The notes beneath the pieces are model-generated. The model did no database searches, had not been told where the DNA came from, and saw only the letters and a program-made list of their open reading frames with translations. DNA of 64,000 nucleotides. Origin: G963701675 sp963701675 (GTDB lineage: Bacteria; Planctomycetota; Planctomycetia; Gemmatales; Gemmataceae). The stretch lies in assembly GCA_963701675.1 (NCBI GenBank), contig OY969623.1:3720001-3784000 (forward strand), given 5' to 3'. The translations under genes and the position numbers were made by a program. Shown here piece after piece: positions 26,073-34,385 of this stretch (position 1 is the first letter of the stretch; each line of letters starts with the position of its first letter).

Positions 26073-28880
26073 ATGGGCGATGTCCGTTCATCGGCGAATA
26101 ACGATTCTGCGTCGTTCCGCCTCGCGAACGTTGGTCCGGAGTGCGAATCCGCCGAAGAAACGCCGCCTTCCGACGAGCTCACCCCTCTGACGGGCATCGA
26201 TGAAGGGATGCCGCCGCTTCCCCGTCCATTGCCGGATGCCGTCGCCCAGATGGCCGCCGGGCTGTTGGTCACGCCCGAGCGCGCGGGGCCGGCCGGGCTA
26301 CCGGTCGTCGCCGGCTATGAGCTGCTCGCCCTACTCGGTCGCGGCGGGATGGGGCTCGTCTACCAGGCGCGGCACGTGCAAACCGGCCGGATGGTAGCAT
26401 TGAAAATGATCCTCGGGCGGAGCGCACGCGCGGTCCCGCGATCTGGCACGCTTCCGCACAGAGGCCGAGGCCGTCTCGCGACTGGCGCACCCACACATCA
26501 TCCAAATCTACGAGGTGGGCGAGCAAGAAGGCTGGGCCTACTTCGCGCTGGAGTTCGTTCCCGGCGGCAGTCTGGCCCGACAACTCGCCGGCCGGCCGCA
26601 GCCGGCCGTCCCGCGGCCCAGCTTGTTGAAGCCGTGGCCCAGGCCATGGCATACGCCCACGAGGGCGGCGTCGTCCACCGCGACCTAAAGCCGGCCAACA
26701 TCTTGCTCACGACGGACGGCACGCCGAAGGTCACCGATTTCGGTCTGGCCAAGCGCCTCGATCTGGAAGCCGGCACATCCCCGTCGCGGGGTCGCACGCG
26801 GACGGGAGAAGTCCTTGGCACTCCCAGTTACATGGCGCCGGAGCAGACATGGGGGCGGCCGGACGAAGTCGGCCCTGCGGCCGATGTGTACGCGTTGGGG
26901 ACAATCCTTTACGAGTGTCTGACAGGCCGGCCGCCGTTCCAGGCGGCGACGCCGCTGGACACGCTGCTCCAGGTCCGCGGTCGAAGATCCCGTCCCGCCG
27001 CGCCGCTTGGTGCCGTCCGTGCCCCGCGACCTCGATACCATCTGTCTGAAGTGTTTGGCAAAAGACCCTCGTCGGCGTTACGTCTCGGCCGCCGCTCTGG
27101 CCGACGACTTGCGGCGCTTCCTGGCCGGCGAGCCCGTGCGCGCTCGGCCGGCGGGCGCTTGGGAACGAACGCTCCGATGGGCGCGGCGGCGCAGGGCAGC
27201 CGCAGCACTGGTTGGCATCAGCGTGGCGGCGATGCTGAGCCTGATCGCACTCGGCGCGTGGCACCAGATCCGGTTACAGGGTTACAACACTCAGTTGCAG
27301 ACTGAGCGTGACGCCGCCGACCGGCTGCGCGAGCACGCGCAGGCAAAGGAAACGGAAGCCCGGCGTCAGAAGCAGGAGGCGGAAGCCCACTTTCGCAGCG
27401 CCCGGCCGCGGTCAAGCAAATGCTCGTGCGAGTCAGCGAGGAGGATGATCGCCTGGCCCACGAGCCCCGCATGGAGATGGTGCGGTGCAAGCTCTTGGAA
27501 GACGCGCTGCAGCTTTACCAGGGATTACTCAAGAAAAGGCCCGGCGATGAGGAGGTGCGGTGGGAGACAGCGACCACCCATCTGCGGCTCGGCGACATCC
27601 GCAGGCGGCTGGGCGAGCGGGCCGCCGCCGAGGAGGCCTACGGGGCCGCGATCGCCCTCCTTCAAGATTTGGCCGCCGAATTCCCCCAGCGGGCCGCCCA
27701 CCGCTACGAGCTAGCCGGCTGCTACACCAATCTCGGAAACTTGCTGGCGAACACTCCCCGCCAAGAGGAGGCGGCACGCACATACCGCCGTGCCCGCGAC
27801 ATCCAGCAGACGCTGGTGGAGGAGTTCCCGGCGTCGCGAAAATACCGCTCCGCCCTGGCGGGGAGCGACCACAACTTGGCCACGCTGCTCTCGCGTGGCC
27901 GGCGGCTTCCGGACGCCGAGCATGCATTGCGCCGCGCCCTGGAGCAGCGGCGACGGCTCGCCGAGGAATTCCCCCAGGAAGCCGTGTACCGCCAGGACGT
28001 CGCCCGTACCCTCCACAACCTGGCCGGGGTCCTGGAACTCGCCGGACGTCAAAGGGATGCCGAACCCTTCGCCCGGGAGGCCCTCGACCTCCAGCGGCGG
28101 CTGGTGAACGAGTTCTCACGGGATCCGTCCTACCGGCTGGAGTTAGCGGGCAGTCACAACCGCCTGGCGAATGTGCTCGACGACACGGGACGGCCCGCGG
28201 ACGCGGAAGCGGAGTACTCGCAGGCCTTGGCCCTGCAGCAGCGGCTGGTGGAAGAGTTCCCGCGGATGCCGAACTATCGCCAGGAGCTGGCGCACACCCA
28301 CAACAACCTGGGCATGTTGCTGCACCGCCGTCGGCCGCGCGAGGCAGAGGAGGCGTACCGACGGGCCCTGGAGCTCGGGGAGCCGCTGGTCGACGAATCC
28401 CCCACAGTTCCCACGCTCCTGAACGAGCTGGGTAGGACAGCGGCGAGCCTAGCCGAATTGCTGCTCCAGGAGGACCGGACGCCGGAGGCGCGCGAACACG
28501 CCGAACGAGCGGTTCGCCACCAGCAAGCGGCGGTGAAACTCCTTCCCGAGCACCCGGCCTACGGTCGCCACCTCGCCCAGCATTACCGCGTCCTCGCCGA
28601 GGCGCTCGTGCGACTCGGGGACCATGCAGCGGCCGCCCAGGCGGGTGCCGAAATGCCCCGGTCTTCCGGTGCCGACGAAAACGCTGACTATGCCTGGGCC
28701 GGGATTCTGGTTCGCTGTATTCCTCTAGCCGAGCAGGATTCGACGCTGCCCGCGGAAAAGCGACAGGAACTGGCCAAAGGCTATGGAGACCAAGCCATCG
28801 CCCTGCTCCGGCAACGTATCCAACGCGGATCCGGTATCAGTTTGGACCAACTGAAAGCCGATCCGAATCTCGCCCCCTAA
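26073..28880 (+). pseudogene. Membrane Ser/Thr kinase with tetratricopeptide tail, frameshifted
   Basis: A canonical planctomycete kinase-TPR protein of about 935 residues, broken in at least four places (near 26430, 26610, 26980 and 27405). The joined product shows LLGRGGMGLVYQAR (glycine loop), VALKM (lysine), ALEFVPGGSLARQL (hinge, in the middle frame), HRDLKPANILL, DFGLA, GTPSYMAPEQ and DVYALGTILYE; all catalytic residues are standard. Then DLDTICLKCLAKDPRRRY, one transmembrane helix (LVGISVAAMLSLIALGAW) and a coiled stretch (AKETEARRQKQEAEA). The last frame, 27420-28880, carries some eight TPR units (YTNLGNLLANT, HNLAGVLELAGR, HNRLANVLDDTGR). The ATG follows GGAGAAGGA. Separate gene calls here would be fragments of one gene. 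Confidence 0.85.
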
Positions 28881-29634
28881 GGCCACGCGCGGATTTCCAG
28901 CAACTGGTCAGAGATCTGGTAGAGGCCGCCGGCCCCGCGGATAAATGACATTCGGGCTGAAGAAGATCTTCTCGACGAGGAGAAGATGTCGCACACAAAA
29001 TCAAATCCTCCCCGGACTGGCGCCTAGTTGCTGTGGCGAAATCCGGGATACCTGAGAAGGTGCATTGGCCCCATCGACCGGAGTCGCCACTGTCACTACG
29101 TAATGGTCCCACTTCTGGGTAATCGGGGTCCTGTTCCAGCGATTTTAGTTCACGCAACCGTCCGAAGGCTGCATAAAACGCTTTCTCGTGCCCGCGACGA
29201 TAACGACAAATCCGTTCGACCGCGGCAGAAGTCGTAGCGGAGGCAAGCTCAATATCGCGATTTCCCATGCAGTCGGTGTCTGCATCGATCTGCAAATATG
29301 CAGCACTCTTCACTCCATAACGTAGCACTGCCGTCTCCGCGCGGGCGGCCAGTTCAAGCGCAGATACATGCCGCGCCATTTCCTTGACGAGAAATTCTTG
29401 GGTGGGCCCGGTCGGCTGCCACTCGTTCTCAAAGTGCAGTCGGCAGCGCTCAACGACATCGGGTCCAACAGCCTCCTCGAGGAGTATCGTCGCGGTCAGC
29501 CCGTGCGTAATGGCGTTTTGACTGGCGCCAGAAGACTTGCGGTTAGATAGACTTTCGCCCTGAGGCGCAAAGCCATCGGGATTCATGCATCCGCTAAGTG
29601 CGTGGAGAATCTGGTTAAGCTGGGTAGACAACAT
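28837..29634 (-). CDS. Unknown planctomycete protein with NAxxHGLTA motif
   Basis: Protein of 265 residues if started at ATG 29634; the frame is open to 29727 and an ATG at 29586 is also possible. The recognisable part is NRKSSGASQNAITHGLTA followed by a helical region (EFLVKEMARHVSALELAARAE, then ATTSAAVERICRYRRGHEKAF). Proteins with this opening are abundant in planctomycete genomes, often near transposable elements; their function is not known to me. The last 70 residues are low in structure and overlap the end of the convergent kinase gene by 44 bases, so the true 3' end may be lost or frameshifted. Confidence 0.6.
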   Translation of the reverse strand: MLSTQLNQILHALSGCMNPDGFAPQGESLSNRKSSGASQNAITHGLTATILLEEAVGPDVVERCRLHFENEWQPTGPTQEFLVKEMARHVSALELAARAETAVLRYGVKSAAYLQIDADTDCMGNRDIELASATTSAAVERICRYRRGHEKAFYAAFGRLRELKSLEQDPDYPEVGPLRSDSGDSGRWGQCTFSGIPDFATATRRQSGEDLILCATSSPRREDLLQPECHLSAGPAASTRSLTSCWKSARGLRGRDSDRLSVGPN

Positions 29635-29727
29635 CACCGCGGCCGCACCTTCCGTACGGTTTCGACGTACGATCAATGTGACAACAAGCCGCTCACGTGT
29701 GAGCGTAATGCGGGCCATTTCCTGCAC

Positions 29728-30103
29728 CGCATTGCCGCATCCTAGAGATGCCGCCTTGTGGCCGCTTCGGCGGAGTGAACGGGCGAACGTTCACCAGGCG
29801 AACCCGCCCTACGGCTCCGAGCCGCGAAATCGACATGCTCGGCCATGTATGCGAGACGTTTGAGTATCCTCCGTGGTCTCGCTTTTGCAAGAACCGCCAA
29901 GTTGGCTTAGACGGTCCGCGGATTGAATCTTGAACCACTGGTAGGAATTTTTCAAGCGCAGTTTAGACGCACACCTAATTCATTGTCTGAAGTGCTCTGA
30001 AAAAACATGGGGCAGGCCGGCACGCACGCACCAGAATTGGCACTGATAGGCAACGACTTGCTTCGGTCACTGAGAGCTACTTCATGTCCCTGTTGTTGCG
30101 GCG
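29728..30103 (+). other. Intergenic region left of the recombinase island
   Basis: No supported gene. Short frames on both strands have no domain-like content. The left boundary of the 30-36 kb island should lie in this region or in 30104-30270. Confidence 0.35.
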
Positions 30104-30229
30104 ATGCACCGAACTTTGCGTACGGCCATTCTCATCATCGGATCTCTTTGGACATCGTTCCAGGATGCCGCACAATGTAAGAGATGCGGTTGCCAAAACG
30201 GCTGCCTGGCTGAACGACGCTATTCCTGA
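30104..30229 (+). CDS. Small putative secreted Cys-rich peptide
   Basis: A 41-codon frame with a hydrophobic start (MHRTLRTAILIIGSLWTSF) followed by a cysteine cluster (QCKRCGCQNGC). The cluster resembles the CxxCGCxxxC of small secreted planctomycete proteins, which are normally longer, so this may be a shortened relic. No clear ribosome site; an overlapping 53-codon frame starts at 30084. Confidence 0.3.
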   Translation: MHRTLRTAILIIGSLWTSFQDAAQCKRCGCQNGCLAERRYS

Positions 30230-30270
30230 GTCGGACCAGCGCTAAATAATTAACGATTTCGTGTCACAAT

Positions 30271-30308
30271 AAAGAGATCGCCAGGATTACTCCTGGCCTC
30301 TCTTTTTT
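30271..30308 (+). terminator. Strong intrinsic terminator in front of the Ku gene
   Basis: GCCAGGA/TCCTGGC with loop TTAC, extended by AAGAGA/TCTCTT and followed by six T residues. Nothing substantial ends here on the plus strand, so it may be an attenuator in the Ku leader or the terminator of a gene lost at the island edge. Confidence 0.65.
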
Positions 30309-30374
30309 CCCTGCCCCCGATCAATCTGTTCCCCCTTTCCAACTTCAATCTCCCTTAACTATCGGAGTCTCTTC

Positions 30375-31295
30375 ATGTCCCGATCCGTTTCGCGCAAAGA
30401 TTCCCAGCCATCGCCCAGACCCGAATCCGATTTGGCAGAGGCGGCTGCATCCAGCCGTGCCACCTGGAGTGGACTGCTTCGAGTAAGCTTGGTCACGCTG
30501 CCGGTTAAGGGCTATCCCGGCACCGTGTCTGCTACCGAGTCCCATTTCCATCAGCTTCATGCCGATTGCGGCCAACGTGTCCGCCATCAAAAACACTGCC
30601 CGCTGCACGGGCCGCTGGATGCGGGCGCGATCGTCAAAGGATACGAATATGCCCTCGGTCAACACATTGTTCTTGACGAGGAACAGCTTGATCGACTCCG
30701 CCCCGCAAAAGATCGTGCGGCATGTTTGGAGCATTTCATCAACCCGGCTGACTTCGATCCAAGTTTGATTTCAGGAAGAAGCCTGTACTTGGTGCCTGAT
30801 GGCCCGGGAGCCCGAACAACGTATAGCGTGCTACTCCGCGCCATGGTCGAGCATGGCAAGTGGGCCGTGGGTCCGGTCGGCCTTTCCGGCCAACGACGGC
30901 CGGCGCTGATTCGCCCGTCCGGCCGGCTGTTGATGCTGCACGTGCTTCATTATCCCAGACAAGTCCGCGCCGGACCCACCCTGGAGATCGATGCCCAGGC
31001 AGCAAGCTCAGACGAACTGGAGCTCGCAGGACAACTCATCCGTTCTTACAGCAGACCCGTCTCCTGGTCGAGCTATCGCGATGACAGCGCCGAACAACTG
31101 GCTGCCTATGTCGAAGCCGAATTGGCAGGCCGCGCTCCCACGCAAGCCGCGGAAGAAGAAGTACCGGTCCTCCGTCTGCTCGATGCGCTCAAACAAAGTG
31201 TCGCGGCCGCGGTAGGGGAGTCGTCGGTCCCCGTAAATGAAGCCACTCCGCCATCTCGCCGTCGCAAGCGCGCGATCTCGCGAAGGATTGCTTAA
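30375..31295 (+). CDS. ku: Bacterial Ku protein (non-homologous end joining)
   Basis: DNA-end-binding Ku homologue of 306 residues, a homodimeric ring that loads on double-strand breaks and recruits the ligase. The opening is family-typical: ATWSGLLRVSLVTLPVKGYPGT, then HFHQLHADCGQRVRHQKHCP, GYEYALGQHIVLDEEQLDRL and HFINPADFDPSLISGRSLYLVPD. The core stretches to about residue 240; the C-terminal 60 residues are a variable basic tail (SRRRKRAISRRIA) as in other bacterial Ku proteins. The stop overlaps the ligase start in TAATG, so the two form an end-joining operon. Its place inside an apparent mobile island is unusual. A role in repairing breaks during element movement is possible (inference). 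Confidence 0.93.
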   Translation: MSRSVSRKDSQPSPRPESDLAEAAASSRATWSGLLRVSLVTLPVKGYPGTVSATESHFHQLHADCGQRVRHQKHCPLHGPLDAGAIVKGYEYALGQHIVLDEEQLDRLRPAKDRAACLEHFINPADFDPSLISGRSLYLVPDGPGARTTYSVLLRAMVEHGKWAVGPVGLSGQRRPALIRPSGRLLMLHVLHYPRQVRAGPTLEIDAQAASSDELELAGQLIRSYSRPVSWSSYRDDSAEQLAAYVEAELAGRAPTQAAEEEVPVLRLLDALKQSVAAAVGESSVPVNEATPPSRRRKRAISRRIA

Positions 31296-32044
31296 TGCAA
31301 AAACTGTTACCCATGCTCGCTGTCCCAAGCGCACCGTTCGATTCGCCTGATCACGTCTTCGAAGTCAAGTGGGATGGGATTCGCGCTTTAGCGTCGGCAG
31401 GGCCAAGATGGTGTTTGTGGGGCCGGAACCGAGTTGAGTACAGCGCCCGCTATCCCGAGATGGAGGTGCTCCGAGGATTACCCGAGGGAATCGTCCTCGA
31501 CGGCGAACTGATGCGGTTTACACCGGCGGGGCAACCGAACTTCCGGCAGCTACTTGCTCGGCACCAAATCACAGAAACGCATCGCGCTCAACAAGCATGC
31601 CGACATCACCCCGTGACCTATATCGTGTTCGATCTGTTGGTGGACCAGGGTCGTTCCTTGCTAGGTCAACCCCTGCAAGAACGTCGCGCTCGCTTACAAG
31701 AACTGCTCACGAGATTCCGTGAACCGCGCTGGCAGTTTTCCGAAGGGATCGTCGGAGCCGGAAAGGTTTTCTTTGAGGCCGCCGTCCAACAAGGCCAGGA
31801 AGGAGTCATGGCCAAGCACCTTGCTAGCCGGTACCAGCCGGGACGACGAACGGCCGCCTGGCGAAAAATCAAGCCACGCATGGTGGCTCCTCACTCGATC
31901 GTGGGTGTTAGCGACCAGGGCAAATACCCTCCCAACGACTTCGCTTCAGGCGAACCGGCGTTGTCTTCGCTCTGTGGGCAGCGCCAGCATCCGACCAGAT
32001 CAGGTGACAGCCCCTTCCCAATGACTATTAGGCGGGGTTCGTAA
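31295..32044 (+). CDS. Short ATP-dependent DNA ligase (adenylation domain only)
   Basis: LigD-type ligase of 249 residues. The nucleotidyltransferase domain is complete: motif I EVKWDG with adenylated K25, motif III LDGEL (about 68-72), motif IV EGVMAK (169-174) and motif V AWRKIK (188-193). Sequence resembling the OB-fold domain, which normally follows motif V, is absent. The last 45 residues (MVAPHSIVGVSDQGKYPPND onward) are not ligase-like and no other frame restores it. Either the OB part was deleted or this is a minimal ligase. No LigD polymerase or phosphoesterase domain is present. Translated from the TAATG junction with Ku. Confidence 0.85.
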   Translation: MQKLLPMLAVPSAPFDSPDHVFEVKWDGIRALASAGPRWCLWGRNRVEYSARYPEMEVLRGLPEGIVLDGELMRFTPAGQPNFRQLLARHQITETHRAQQACRHHPVTYIVFDLLVDQGRSLLGQPLQERRARLQELLTRFREPRWQFSEGIVGAGKVFFEAAVQQGQEGVMAKHLASRYQPGRRTAAWRKIKPRMVAPHSIVGVSDQGKYPPNDFASGEPALSSLCGQRQHPTRSGDSPFPMTIRRGS

Positions 32045-32080
32045 GTAGCTCCGCTGCTGTGAATTAGAACTGTAGGGTCC

Positions 32081-32100
32081 GGGACGCTGATCAGCGTCCC
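32081..32100 (+). repeat. 20-bp perfect palindrome
   Basis: GGGACGCTGA TCAGCGTCCC with no spacer, 37 bases after the ligase stop. It may be a binding site or, as RNA, a stem. It is followed by another G/C-rich imperfect stem (32110-32140) and the terminator at 32153. Confidence 0.55.
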
Positions 32101-32152
32101 TTGAGTGTCCAGCGCACCCCTGCACGGTGCGGGGGCGGTTTTGCTTTAGGCA

Positions 32153-32187
32153 AGACCGTCCCCGCGCGATCGGGGACGGTCTCTTTT
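32153..32187 (+). terminator. Intrinsic terminator / leader hairpin before the sigma-like gene
   Basis: A 12-bp perfect stem (AGACCGTCCCCG with CGGGGACGGTCT), loop CGCGAT, then CTTTT. It ends 16 bases before the ATG at 32203, so it either ends the Ku-ligase transcript or attenuates the next gene. Confidence 0.65.
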
Positions 32188-32202
32188 GGAGACCTCCCCA
32201 TG

Positions 32203-32856
32203 AACACCATCATCGTTGAAGAATCTTTCGCAAACCATTCGGCGCTCCAACGTAAGTTCTTGAAACTGTTGCCTCGGATCGAAGCCTGCGCCCGCTGCCT
32301 GTTTCGCGATCTGCGCTGTGCGCAAAAGCGCGCCGATTCGATCGCGGAAACGGTCGCTTTGGCTTGGTCTTGGTTCGTATCCCTAGCCCGGCGTGGCAAG
32401 GATGCCAGCAAGTTTGCCGCAGCGCTCGCGACGTTGGCGGCGAGGGCCGTCCGTAGCGGTCGCCGCTTGGCGGGCCAGGAACGCGGCCGTGACGTCCTAT
32501 CTTTCGTGGCTCAATGCCGGCATGGCTTCGGCGTCAGCCGCCTACCCGATATCAGCACCTTAGAGGGCAATGTTTGGGACGAGGCGCTGCAGGACAACAG
32601 CCAGAGTCCGGTGCCGGATCAGGTGTGTTTTCGGATGGATTTTCCGCGCTGGCGGCGACGACAGACGGAGCGCAACCGCCGCGTAATCAATGACTTGGCC
32701 GTCGGTGAACGCACCCAGGTCGTCGCCCGTCAACACGGCCTGACCGCGCCCCGCGTTTCCCAATTGCGTCGGCACTTTCACGCCGACTGGGAGCACTTCT
32801 GTAGCGACCCCTGCAAGATGGAATCCCGCACCGGCGCCGCCTTGGCGCTGCATTGA
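32203..32856 (+). CDS. Sigma-factor-like protein of the island
   Basis: Protein of 217 residues from ATG 32203; the open frame upstream covers the terminator and is not coding. The N-terminal half (LQRKFLKLLPRIEACARCLF, then RCAQKRADSIAETVALAWSWF) resembles sigma region 2 helices. The C-terminal part (RNRRVINDLAVGERTQVVAR, then HGLTAPRVSQLRRHFHADWEHF) resembles region 4 with its HTH. Similarity is structural by eye only. Such genes recur with serine recombinases on planctomycete islands as I recall, and could control the island's own transcription. Confidence 0.55.
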   Translation, partial: NTIIVEESFANHSALQRKFLKLLPRIEACARCLFRDLRCAQKRADSIAETVALAWSWFVSLARRGKDASKFAAALATLAARAVRSGRRLAGQERGRDVLSFVAQCRHGFGVSRLPDISTLEGNVWDEALQDNSQSPVPDQVCFRMDFPRWRRRQTERNRRVINDLAVGERTQVVARQHGLTAPRVSQLRRHFHADWEHFCSDPCKMESRTGAALALH

Positions 32857-33107
32857 TTCCGCGAAGGTCTCGTGACGTCAGACTGGAGATCGCCCTGTTC
32901 CGCTCGAACACAGAGACGCGCGAGTGCCTGTATGAAGCACTTCAGGATAACGCGCAGGCCCTGTACTCGATCAGTTCTGGCGCCCTTCAGAGGCCTTCAT
33001 ACCCGAGAACCACGCGACGAAGAGAGGAGGATCAATGCCCTAGTTGATATTGATGGATGAATCACGATGTACGCGCCGGGGGAAACTGCCCGCGCTACTG
33101 ATCGATT

Positions 33108-33137
33108 CGCCGGGCGCTCCGTTCCCGGCGCCTTTTT
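33108..33137 (+). terminator. Intrinsic terminator-like hairpin
   Basis: CGCCGGG (33108-33114) pairs with CCCGGCG (33124-33130), followed by CC and five T residues. It precedes the small membrane protein gene, repeating the hairpin-before-gene pattern of this island. Confidence 0.6.
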
Positions 33138-33279
33138 GCGCAACTCCAAGGGACTATCCGCGAGGTTTGTCAGCGGCGACCGGTTCTTTCGCAATTGAAG
33201 GTTACACGTTGATCGCAAATGGAATGAGTCTTCCAGAAAAGGCATGGTTCCGCTCCACGAACGAAAAGAGGAAAGTACA

Positions 33280-33435
33280 TTGGGAGCCAAGCATAAGCTC
33301 AACTCGGCGAGTTTTCTGGGGGCGGTGCTGCTCGCCGGCTTGTTCGGGTTACTCACCCAGTCGTTGGTGGTCTTTGGCATCGCCTTGATCGCCCTATTGG
33401 TAGCCGCCTACCATGCTGGCGATATCCGAAGGTAA
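33280..33435 (+). CDS. Small membrane protein (51 residues)
   Basis: A TTG start behind AGAGGAAAG gives GAKHKLNSASFLGAVLLAGL and then a hydrophobic stretch (FGLLTQSLVVFGIALIALLV) ending in YHAGDIRR. One long or two short membrane helices are predicted, with a basic C-terminus. It is too small to assign. The ribosome site fixes the start better than the ATG at 33244. Confidence 0.5.
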   Translation: MGAKHKLNSASFLGAVLLAGLFGLLTQSLVVFGIALIALLVAAYHAGDIRR

Positions 33436-33593
33436 TGTCGCATTAGTTTCTGGTCCAAGCCAACGGCGCGACGCGACACCCGTCTCAGAAGACCCATTAA
33501 AAGATGTCGGAATGAAACAGGTTCGCACTCCGCGCACAGCTAGAGGCGGTCGAAATGTCTCGATTGGTTCGTCTCTCGTAATCACCTTGTTCG

Positions 33594-33615
33594 CCGATCC
33601 GCGTTGATCGGTTTT
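33594..33615 (+). terminator. Short hairpin with T-run
   Basis: CCGATC/GATCGG (33594-33599 and 33606-33611) followed by TTTT. Fourth hairpin-plus-T element of the island, at the edge of the next small gene. Confidence 0.45.
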
Positions 33616-33808
33616 GCCGGCCGGGGTTCGACGCGCTCAGGCGGCGATCGAGCCTCGGCCGGTCGAACTGATCAACATCCCACGAACAAGAAAGCCTTTC
33701 CTTTACCTATCGGTGACGCGCCGCGGCGATCTGCGGCGCACTGCGGTTTGTGTCAAAGTGCCCTTTCGAAGCTCGAATGGTTCGGATATTCAAGAGTGGG
33801 GCTTCTAG
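33614..33808 (+). CDS. Small hypothetical protein of the island
   Basis: A 64-codon frame whose body looks protein-like (RPVELINIPRTRKPFLYLSV, then TRRGDLRRTAVCVKVPF and IQEWGF). The only start in reach is TTG 33614, inside the hairpin's T-run, so the start is doubtful. A frame overlapping it (33604-33822) has random composition. It ends 34 bases before the next gene. Confidence 0.4.
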   Translation: MPAGVRRAQAAIEPRPVELINIPRTRKPFLYLSVTRRGDLRRTAVCVKVPFRSSNGSDIQEWGF

Positions 33809-33842
33809 CCCGTGCACAATGAACCACGCGAAAGGACTTCGC

Positions 33843-34355
33843 ATGAAGAACCATTCGGATGAACGCGACGATGTTGTCAACTATTTGGTGCCATTTGTCC
33901 GCGAAGCCCATCGCCAAGCCGACCTCGTCAGTTGTTTCCTGAAAGCGCTCGACGTGCCTCCGCGTACGCCTCTAACTCCGGATTTGCTTCTCAAGATCGC
34001 CGCCTTTGTGCGTATCTATCAATGGGAGCGTTCCGGTGTGCGGGCGCTGCTTCCGGCCGACCTGCCCGCGGCCCGCGATATTTTCGATGACATCGTGGGG
34101 GTCGCCGATCGTGCCAAACCCTCCTTCTCCGGACGTAAACTAGCGGCGGCAGTACTTTGGATCGCGGCACGACAGATGGCCAGTCCATCCCTACAGAGCC
34201 CAGTACCCAACGTCGTTGTCGCTCAGCGTCTGGCACCGGAGCAAATGGTGGATCGGCTGGCTGCCTTCCTGTGGCAGTTTCGCCATTTGGCTAAGCCGGG
34301 AGCCGATAGCGCCGACCCAAATGAAAACGGACAGTGCCCAAACGTTATCGAGTAA
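33843..34355 (+). CDS. Hypothetical protein upstream of the recombinase
   Basis: Protein of 170 residues from ATG 33843 (AAAGGA upstream); the open frame before it is rejected. Helix-rich: VVNYLVPFVREAHRQADLVS, LTPDLLLKIAAFVRIYQWER, KLAAAVLWIAARQMA. No family recognised. It precedes the serine recombinase by 30 bases, so co-transcription is likely and a role as an accessory or directionality factor is possible. Confidence 0.6.
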   Translation: MKNHSDERDDVVNYLVPFVREAHRQADLVSCFLKALDVPPRTPLTPDLLLKIAAFVRIYQWERSGVRALLPADLPAARDIFDDIVGVADRAKPSFSGRKLAAAVLWIAARQMASPSLQSPVPNVVVAQRLAPEQMVDRLAAFLWQFRHLAKPGADSADPNENGQCPNVIE

Positions 34356-34385
34356 CTAACATCGCCATCAGCAAGGGAGTTTCTC

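Noticed and set aside
28837..28880. Overlap of convergent genes as evidence for a regulatory antisense
   Set aside because: The 44-base overlap is better explained by an uncertain 3' end of the unknown gene.
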